A stretch of 64,000 nt of DNA. Source: Prevotella sp. (lineage in GTDB: Bacteria > Bacteroidota > Bacteroidia > Bacteroidales > Bacteroidaceae). Position numbers and translations under genes: made by a program. The notes under the pieces were generated by a model, which had not been told where the DNA came from, did no database searches, and saw only the letters and a list, made by a program, of their open reading frames with translations. Location: contig JAFTFX010000031.1 in NCBI GenBank assembly GCA_017458225.1, forward strand, positions 17,784 through 81,783, read 5' to 3'. Positions 58,737 to 64,000 of this stretch are shown here, piece after piece; position 1 is the stretch's first letter, and the number at the start of each line of letters is the position of its first letter.

Positions 58737-59900
58737 TTAATTGCCAGTCTCTGTCAGGATTTGCGGACCGCGCACCTTCTCAGTTGCGTCGATGCCTTTC
58801 TTAACCTCGATGTTCACGCCGTCAGACAGTCCTGTCTCAATGGGTGTGCGGCGGTAAGTCGGCTTGCTGCCTTCGCCTTCAATGACGTAGACGAATGTTG
58901 AGTCGCCACTGAACTCGATGGCACTCTCAGGGATGGTGAGCACCTGCTGCACACTGGCCAGCACTATCTCGGCATTGGCCGAATAGCCGGAGCGCAAGGG
59001 CGATCCGCCAACAGGACCGTATGCCGGAATAACGGGCTCGCCAGTGTCTTTCTTCTGGAGCGAGTTCAGTTGGACGGCAGCCTTGATCTCGAACTGGTTG
59101 GCACCGTTGCTCTCAGTGGCCTTGGGCGAGATATACTCCAGGGCGGCATCGAACGACAAGTCCTGCAAGGCACCGACCGTGATTTTCATCGGCATGCCGA
59201 TGTGCAGTTGGCCCACCTCGGTCTCGTCTATGTTGCCACGGAAGATGAGGTCGCTCATGTTGGCCACCGACGCAATGGTCGTGCCGTCATTGAACGTGTT
59301 TGAGTTGATGACGCTGTTGCCCACCTTGACGGGAATGTCGAGGATGATGCCGCTGATAGTAGAGCGAACCAGGGTCGACGATGCCGAGGCATTCGACTTC
59401 GACACACCGTCGCGCACCACCTGCAGGGCATCTTGTGCAGCGGCCACCTCCTGATCGGCTTGGCGCAGCACCTGTGCAACCTTGTCGAACTCGTCGGCCG
59501 ACACCAGTTGCCGGTCGTAGAGGCTCTTCTCGCGTTCGAAGTCAATACGGGCCTGCCGCTGGTTGATCTCAGCCAAGCGCACGCGCGACTCTGCTGCCGA
59601 CAGTTGTCCCATGTCGGGAATCACCTTCACCTTGGCGATGATGTCGCCTTCGCGCACATAGTCGCCGGCTTGTTTCGTCAGTTCGGTGATGATGCCCGAT
59701 ATCTGCGGCTTCACGTTCACCTCGTTGCGAGGCTCAATCTTTCCGGTGATGACGGTTGTCTTCTCCACGTTGCCCACCGTGGGCGTGAACTCGTTGTACA
59801 CGACCTCCTGGGGCCGACTTTTCATCCACAGGAACACGAAGGTCCCGATAAAAATGATTGCTACGATGGCGGCAATAATCAGTTTGCTGTATTTCTTCAT
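58737..59900 (-). CDS. MacA/HlyD-type periplasmic adaptor
   Basis: 387 residues: one N-terminal membrane anchor (LIIAAIVAIIFIGTFVFLWM), then barrel-sandwich hybrid (VTGKIEPRNEV region, read as ITGKIEPRNEVNVKPQISG in part: KPQISGIITEL), a helical hairpin (about 105-170, QRQARIDFEREKSLYDRQ), lipoyl half LVRSTISGIILDIPVKVG, and beta-barrel domain (IDETEVGQLHIGMPMKITV). This is the membrane-fusion protein of a MacAB-like system. It is followed by no outer-membrane factor; the usual TolC-type gene is absent here. It lies 15 bp after a permease gene. Confidence 0.9.
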   Translation of the reverse strand: MKKYSKLIIAAIVAIIFIGTFVFLWMKSRPQEVVYNEFTPTVGNVEKTTVITGKIEPRNEVNVKPQISGIITELTKQAGDYVREGDIIAKVKVIPDMGQLSAAESRVRLAEINQRQARIDFEREKSLYDRQLVSADEFDKVAQVLRQADQEVAAAQDALQVVRDGVSKSNASASSTLVRSTISGIILDIPVKVGNSVINSNTFNDGTTIASVANMSDLIFRGNIDETEVGQLHIGMPMKITVGALQDLSFDAALEYISPKATESNGANQFEIKAAVQLNSLQKKDTGEPVIPAYGPVGGSPLRSGYSANAEIVLASVQQVLTIPESAIEFSGDSTFVYVIEGEGSKPTYRRTPIETGLSDGVNIEVKKGIDATEKVRGPQILTETGN

Positions 59901-59915
59901 TGTTGTTAATGTTTT

Positions 59916-61172
59916 TTATTCGTCTCTCATTGCATCGACCGGCTTGATGCTCATGGCGCGCGCTGCCGGGGCCAAGCCTGCCAGCACCCCCATGACCGAC
60001 ACCACAAAGGCGGCGAACAGGGCTGTCCAAAAGTCTACTTGGAAGTGGGCTTCCACCATGCCGTCAGTGGTATTGGCCAGTTCGAGCATCTGCAGCACCA
60101 TCACTGCCAGCAGAATGCCGGTCATGCCGGCAATCAGCGTGAGGACGATGCTCTCCGAGATGATCTGCGACAGAATCATGCGTGGCGTGGCTCCGATGGC
60201 ACGTCGGATGCCTATCTCGGTGGTGCGTTCGCGCACGGTGACCATCATGATGTTCGACACACCGATGGCTCCTGCCAGTAGAGTGCCCAGACCTACCAGC
60301 CATATCAGGAAGTTGACCCCTCGGAACAGGTTGTCGAGCAGTTGGAACAGCACTTCGGTGTTGAACACCATCAGGCCCTGCTCGTCGGCAGGATCAACAT
60401 AGTGTGCACGGGCGATGGTCTCACGGATGCGCGGTGTGATCTTGCTCATCACCACTCCCTTTCGTCCCGTCACGATGATCATGTCCACCTGGTTACCTCG
60501 GTTGTAGGTCTGCTGCACCAGCGACAGCGGCAGCGTGATTTTCTCCTCGGCGCGTCCGTTGAAGTTCATCGATGCATTGGTGTTATAGTCAACGCCCACC
60601 ACCTCGTAGTAGGTGGAGTCGATGCGTATTTTCTTGCCGCAGGGGTCGCCGCCCTCCTTGAACAGGTCCTTATAGACTTTCTTGCCGATGACGCACACCT
60701 TGCGGTGCTCGTGTATGTCCATGCTGTTGATGAAGCGGCCGTAACGCATGCGAGGGGCAACGACAAGGGCATAGTCGGGCGTGGTGCCCTGAATGCGCGG
60801 CGAGGTGCGCTGGTCGGAGTAGTAGGCGGTGTTCGAGAGTCCCCACGGTGCAAACAGGATGGGGGCCGTCACGTCGAGCTCGGGCACGCGCCGGCGCAGC
60901 CGTTCAATATCCTTATGGTCCATCGACCACCAGCGGCCTTTCCTGAAGCCCTTGTAGGGCTTGGTGGTCTGCTGTGCCCAGATCATGGCGGTGTTCTGTG
61001 CGAAGCCGTCGAAGTTTTTCTCCAGCATCTCCTTCAGACCTTTGCCGCCCCCCATCAGTGCGATGAGCATGAAGATGCCCCAGAACACGCCGAAGCCGGT
61101 CAGCAGTGAGCGCGACTTGTTGCGTGTCAGGGTGTCGATGATTTCGCGATAGCTGTCAATATCTATTCTCAT
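59916..61172 (-). CDS. MacB-type ABC permease (second)
   Basis: 418 residues: N-terminal membrane helix (TGFGVFWGIFMLIALMGGG), a large periplasmic domain (about 50-275), and three C-terminal helices of the FtsX fold beginning LIWLVGLGTLLAGAIGVSNIMMVTVRERTTEIGIRRAIGA (key part GVSNIMMVTVRERTTEIGIRRA). This is the MacB/FtsX membrane part without its ATPase domain. It is paired with the related permease 17 bp upstream and so likely forms a heterodimer. Substrate unknown; MacAB-like systems export peptides, toxins or lipoproteins. Confidence 0.92.
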   Translation of the reverse strand: MRIDIDSYREIIDTLTRNKSRSLLTGFGVFWGIFMLIALMGGGKGLKEMLEKNFDGFAQNTAMIWAQQTTKPYKGFRKGRWWSMDHKDIERLRRRVPELDVTAPILFAPWGLSNTAYYSDQRTSPRIQGTTPDYALVVAPRMRYGRFINSMDIHEHRKVCVIGKKVYKDLFKEGGDPCGKKIRIDSTYYEVVGVDYNTNASMNFNGRAEEKITLPLSLVQQTYNRGNQVDMIIVTGRKGVVMSKITPRIRETIARAHYVDPADEQGLMVFNTEVLFQLLDNLFRGVNFLIWLVGLGTLLAGAIGVSNIMMVTVRERTTEIGIRRAIGATPRMILSQIISESIVLTLIAGMTGILLAVMVLQMLELANTTDGMVEAHFQVDFWTALFAAFVVSVMGVLAGLAPAARAMSIKPVDAMRDE

Positions 61173-61189
61173 AGTCAGAGGGGCGTTTG

Positions 61190-62443
61190 TCAGTCGGCAC
61201 GTAGTGCCTCGATGGGGCGTATGCTGGCAGCTTTATAGGCTGGTATCAGTCCGGCCACCGTTCCTGCCAGCACCATCACGAGCGTGGCCTCCAGGCACAC
61301 GTCGAGACCCACGGTGGGATTGACGAACATGGTGGCTTTGAACAGGCCGGTGTCGATGGTGTCGTGGCCCAGTGTGGCATCCATATACTCGTTGGCCATG
61401 ATGCCCAGCAGCATGCCCAGATAGCCGAAGAAGGTGGTGATGATGACGCTCTCCACGATGATGAGGCGCAGAATGCTCCACGGCTTGGCGCCGATGGCCT
61501 TGCGGATGCCGAACTCATGGGTACGCTCGCGCACCGTGATGAGCATGATGTTCGAGACTCCCACGATGCCGCTCAGCAGCGTGAACAGTCCCACAATCCA
61601 CAGGGCAGTGCGAATGATGCCGATGCCCGTCTCCATCTGCATGTTCTGCGTGTAGCGGTTCCACAGCCACACGGCACTATGGTCGTCGGGGTGGGCCTGA
61701 TGGTTGGCGTTCAGCCGTTTGCGATAGGCCGTCTCGAACAGCTCGTTGGAGGCTTCGGTGGTCAGTCCGTGAAAGGTGAACTCAATGTCGCCGGCGCTGT
61801 TGTTGCCGGCACCGAAGATGCGCTTGATGGTGGTGTATGACGAGAAGGCTTCCGACGCGCCGCTCTCTTCGTCCTTGTAGATGCCCACCACGCGGAACAT
61901 TAGGTTGCCCACCTTGACATAGCGGCCGAAGAGGCGGCGGTAGTCGCGTGGCTGCAGCTCCTTGGCCTGCTTCGAACTGAGCACCAGCACCTTGCGCGAC
62001 TCTCGGATGTCCACCTCGTTGATGAAGCGGCCTTGCAGCATCTCCACCTTGTCAATCTTCGTGTGGTTGGGATAGACACCTCTCACCTCGGTCGCCATGT
62101 ATTCCTGGCCGTTGGTGATCACCACGCTCGTAGTGTAGCTGGCTCCCACCTCGTCGATAATGTCGGGGAACGCGGTGGCCGTGGCCGAAAGGTCGCCTTT
62201 CTGCAGTTGGATGGTGCGCCCCTCCTTCAGTCCCTGATAGGCCTTCGAGGTGCGGCCGCCGAACACCATCATGGAGTTCGACAGGAAGCGCTCTGACTCT
62301 TGCAGCTGGGCATTGATGAGACCGTTGCCGGCACCCAGCAGGACAATCAGCATGAAGATGCCCCAGGCAACGGCAAAGCCCGTCAGTGCAGTGCGCAGCC
62401 TATTGCGTCGCGCCGTCTGCCATATCTCCTTCAATAACTCCAT
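61190..62443 (-). CDS. MacB-type ABC permease (first)
   Basis: 417 residues with the same plan as the next gene: helix 1 (TGFAVAWGIFMLIVLLGAG), a periplasmic domain with a WNRYTQNMQ segment, and the C-terminal GVSNIMLITVRERTHEFGIRKA core with three helices. Its first 44 bp overlap the end of the ATPase gene, showing tight coupling. Sequence differs enough from its partner to be an old duplication. Confidence 0.92.
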   Translation of the reverse strand: MELLKEIWQTARRNRLRTALTGFAVAWGIFMLIVLLGAGNGLINAQLQESERFLSNSMMVFGGRTSKAYQGLKEGRTIQLQKGDLSATATAFPDIIDEVGASYTTSVVITNGQEYMATEVRGVYPNHTKIDKVEMLQGRFINEVDIRESRKVLVLSSKQAKELQPRDYRRLFGRYVKVGNLMFRVVGIYKDEESGASEAFSSYTTIKRIFGAGNNSAGDIEFTFHGLTTEASNELFETAYRKRLNANHQAHPDDHSAVWLWNRYTQNMQMETGIGIIRTALWIVGLFTLLSGIVGVSNIMLITVRERTHEFGIRKAIGAKPWSILRLIIVESVIITTFFGYLGMLLGIMANEYMDATLGHDTIDTGLFKATMFVNPTVGLDVCLEATLVMVLAGTVAGLIPAYKAASIRPIEALRAD

Positions 62444-63086
62444 CCTTGATGCGAATGATGCGGTTGGTCTGTTCGCCCACGTGGGGATCGTGGGTCACGA
62501 TGATCTGTGTGATGTGCTCCTCGGCATTCAGCTGCTTCAGCAGTTGCATCACCTCGATGCTGGTCTTCGAGTCGAGGGCACCAGTGGGCTCGTCGGCCAG
62601 AATCATCTGGGGCTTCGTGATGAGTGCGCGGGCGATGGCCACGCGCTGCTTCTGTCCGCCAGAGAGCTCGTTGGGATAGTGCTCTGCCCAGTCGAGCAGG
62701 CCCAGACGCTCCAGATATTCCAGCGCCAGCGTGTGCCGTTTGCGGCGCGACACGCCCTGATAGAACAGCGGAAGCTCTACATTCTCCACGGCGGTCTTAA
62801 ACGAAATGAGGTTGAACGACTGGAAGATGAAGCCTATCATGTGGTTGCGATACTCGGCAGCCTTTGCCTCCGAGAGGTTCCAGATGGGCACGCCGGCCAG
62901 CTCGTAGGTGCCCGAGTCGTAGTTGTCCAGAATGCCCAGGATGTTCAGCAGCGTAGACTTGCCCGAGCCCGATGCCCCCATGATGGAGACGAACTCGCCG
63001 CGCCGTATGTCGAGCGTGATGCCCTTCAGCACATGCAGCGGCTGGGCTCCCTGATAGGTCTTATGGATATCTTTCAAGTGTATCAT
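62400..63086 (-). CDS. ABC transporter ATPase, MacB/LolD type
   Basis: 228 residues from ATG 63086 (MIHLKDIHKTYQG). Walker A GASGSGKST, Q-loop with FIFQSFNLIS, signature LSGGQKQRVAIARALI, Walker B MILADEPTGALD, switch His in VTHDPHV. It powers the two FtsX-type permeases downstream, whose first gene overlaps its 3' end by 44 bp. An earlier frame start at 63158 would overlap the fur gene and is not supported. It follows fur by 40 bp. Confidence 0.95.
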   Translation of the reverse strand: MIHLKDIHKTYQGAQPLHVLKGITLDIRRGEFVSIMGASGSGKSTLLNILGILDNYDSGTYELAGVPIWNLSEAKAAEYRNHMIGFIFQSFNLISFKTAVENVELPLFYQGVSRRKRHTLALEYLERLGLLDWAEHYPNELSGGQKQRVAIARALITKPQMILADEPTGALDSKTSIEVMQLLKQLNAEEHITQIIVTHDPHVGEQTNRIIRIKDGVIEGDMADGATQ

Positions 63087-63126
63087 GCGAAAAACAGGTG
63101 TTCTGTGTGTAGGGTAGGGGTGACGG

Positions 63127-63558
63127 TCAGTGTGCTTGGTGCTTGGCGCAGTCGGCACAGATGCCCTTCACGATATATTCGGTCTCCTCGGGCACGAAGC
63201 CTTCCGGCAGAGCCACCGGCGGAATGCGCACATTGGTCAGGCAGAACGTCTTGTGGCACACATGGCAGCTCAGGTGCACATGCCCCATGCAATGACGGGT
63301 ATCGTCAACGTGGCACACGCAGTATTTCTGCGAACCGCTGCCGTCGTCGATGTCGTGCAGCAGATGGGCCTCGCTGAGCAGCGTCAGCGTGCGGAAGAGC
63401 GTAGAACGGTCTATCGTGGGCAATGCGGCTTCAAGGTCGGCCAGACTGAACGGACCGGCAAACGAGTGGCGCACCTTGCGCCAGATGAGCAGGCGGTTGG
63501 CAGTGATGCGGATGCCTGCATTGTCGAGCGATTGCTCGTCGGAGATGTCCATGTGCAT
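63127..63558 (-). CDS. Fur family transcriptional regulator
   Basis: 143 residues from ATG 63558. Winged-helix DNA-binding half (about 10-85: AGIRITANRLLIWRKV, then FSLADLEAALPTIDRSTLFRTLTLL; key part DRSTLFRTL) and a C-terminal dimer/metal half with HMGHVHLSCHVCHKTFC and ICADCAKH, giving the two CxxC zinc pairs and a His-rich site. An ATG at 63594 lies inside the promoter -7 box (63592) and is rejected; 63552 is another candidate. Fur, Zur or PerR type cannot be separated by eye; the short form and His pattern suggest Zur- or PerR-like. It heads the MacAB operon and may regulate it. Confidence 0.88.
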   Translation of the reverse strand: MHMDISDEQSLDNAGIRITANRLLIWRKVRHSFAGPFSLADLEAALPTIDRSTLFRTLTLLSEAHLLHDIDDGSGSQKYCVCHVDDTRHCMGHVHLSCHVCHKTFCLTNVRIPPVALPEGFVPEETEYIVKGICADCAKHQAH

Positions 63559-63591
63559 GTTGGTGAAATAGAGTTTTCTTCGTTCAACGTG

Positions 63592-63599
63592 CAAAATTA
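63592..63599 (-). promoter_or_regulatory. -7 box TAATTTTG for the fur-MacAB operon
   Basis: TAATTTTGCA on the minus strand, 33 bp upstream of the chosen fur ATG. The 90 bp between this and the array at 63690 hold nothing else recognised. Confidence 0.6.
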
Positions 63600-63689
63600 G
63601 TCATTATTTATCAATTGACTGCATCCTGCGCATAGTTTTTTTGTTTTCTTTATCAAGGACGGGGAATTGTGGCTATAGCACGGATGACA

Positions 63690-63865
63690 CTACAATGCAG
63701 CGCATATTGCAGTACAACACAGCATATATTACGGTACAACACAGTACAGATGGCGGTACAAAGCATCGTTGTTTCCAGCTTTTGCTTGTAAGCAAACGAC
63801 CATTCGCTTGTAAGCAAAAGGCCATTCGGTTGTAAGCAAGCGACCATTCACTTACAAGCAATGAC
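63690..63865. repeat. 22-bp period array, eight units
   Basis: Eight contiguous units starting at 63690, 63712, 63734, 63756, 63778, 63800, 63822 and 63844. Units 2-4 begin GTACAA (unit 4 has GTACAAAGCATCGTTG, as in the 25.6-kb array); units 5-8 share the TTGTAAGCAA core, inverted in unit 8 (CTTACAAGCA). The final unit runs in phase into the duplicated block. Confidence 0.9.
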
Positions 63866-63994
63866 TTTTCCTGATTTCACTAGACACTTTTTCTCTTTAT
63901 TAACTGAGTCAGTAGACAGTTGTTATGTTGTCGTACTGGTTTGATAGACACAAGCGAAAAAGCTGTGCCGTTTTTGTTGACGCTTCGGTCATGC
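63862..63994 (+). repeat. 133-bp duplicated block, copy 2
   Basis: Ungapped match to 25838-25970 with one mismatch at 63934. Palindrome ACTGAGTCAGT at 63903-63913. The window ends six bases later. Confidence 0.95.
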
Positions 63995-64000
63995 TGGACA
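63925..64000 (+). CDS. Short ORF in duplicated block, copy 2 (runs off right edge)
   Basis: Begins MLSYWFDRHKRKSC, same peptide as at 25901 as far as visible (25 codons), with two silent base changes. Unlike the first copy no stop is reached before the edge, so here it may continue into a longer protein or an in-frame fusion with an HTH-like gene. Confidence 0.35.
   Translation, partial: MLSYWFDRHKRKSCAVFVDASVMLD

Noticed and set aside
63559-63594. Longer Fur start at 63594
   Set aside because: The ATG coincides with the TAATTTTG -7 box, so it cannot be on the mRNA from that promoter.

Overview
The window is chromosomal DNA of a Bacteroidetes bacterium, most likely a gut or rumen Prevotella-type species (Prevotella/Segatella/Xylanibacter). 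The signs are the TAnnTTTG promoter -7 box in front of many genes with almost no Shine-Dalgarno sequences, Bacteroidetes-only families (DUF4831, DUF3316, DUF1599, PorT, split ExbD pair), glycine-lipid synthesis genes, and a Prevotella-style secretion tail on a surface protein. No rRNA, plasmid, phage, IS element or CRISPR locus is visible; two tRNA genes are present.

Layout. 1-3.2 kb: minus-strand start of the division/cell-wall cluster (mraZ, rsmH, ftsL, ftsI running off the left edge) with a three-copy MraZ operator. 3.3-5.1 kb: two acyltransferases that look like glycine/ornithine lipid synthesis. 5.2-10.5 kb: minus-strand DUF4831, nnr, an ABC exporter and nadK. 10.8-18.5 kb: plus-strand PfpI, ispD, recG, M23/LysM peptidase, hpt, adk, obgE and a second M23 lipoprotein. 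18.6-25.6 kb: a TonB-type outer-membrane receptor fused to an OmpA domain, then lptF/G and ribBA. 26-33.6 kb: an HTH-like orphan gene, an aminotransferase, and an energy-transduction operon (exbB, two exbD, tonB, a PstS-like lipoprotein, a TPR protein). 33.7-37 kb: ferredoxin, porT, a split 5'-nucleotidase, rplS. 37-39.8 kb: a degraded surface-protein locus beside tRNA-Leu. 40-44.7 kb: S41 peptidase, DUF3316, parC. 45.2-51.2 kb: an MFS transporter and a DUF1599 / DoxX-tpiA / SPOR / folE cluster. 51.3-55.5 kb: tRNA-Pro and a uronate cluster (orphan PTS IIC, exported KduI, ExuT). 55.5-63.6 kb: minus-strand fur, MacAB-type ABC system, GH2 glycosidase and nadE.

The most unusual signal is non-coding. 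Four intergenic regions (10.63, 25.64, 44.92 and 63.69 kb) hold arrays built on an exact 22-bp period. The words differ between loci, they appear in both orientations, and in one case the last unit contains the promoter -33 element. The arrays at 25.6 and 63.7 kb run in phase into the same 133-bp block (one mismatch over 133 bp, 38 kb apart). That block carries an 11-bp palindrome and a short ORF in which both visible base differences are synonymous; in the first copy the ORF overlaps the start of an HTH-like gene by ATGA. This looks like a dispersed regulatory or mobile module.

A second theme is short-word repeat growth at gene ends and inside genes: in-frame insertions in rsmH, parC and a GH2 gene, and tandem copies of the 3' ends of nnr and parC. 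Other oddities are a DoxX-TpiA read-through fusion, a TonB receptor-OmpA fusion, an exported KduI and a PTS IIC without IIA/IIB. Protein identities rest on motifs and family recognition by reading; no database search was run.
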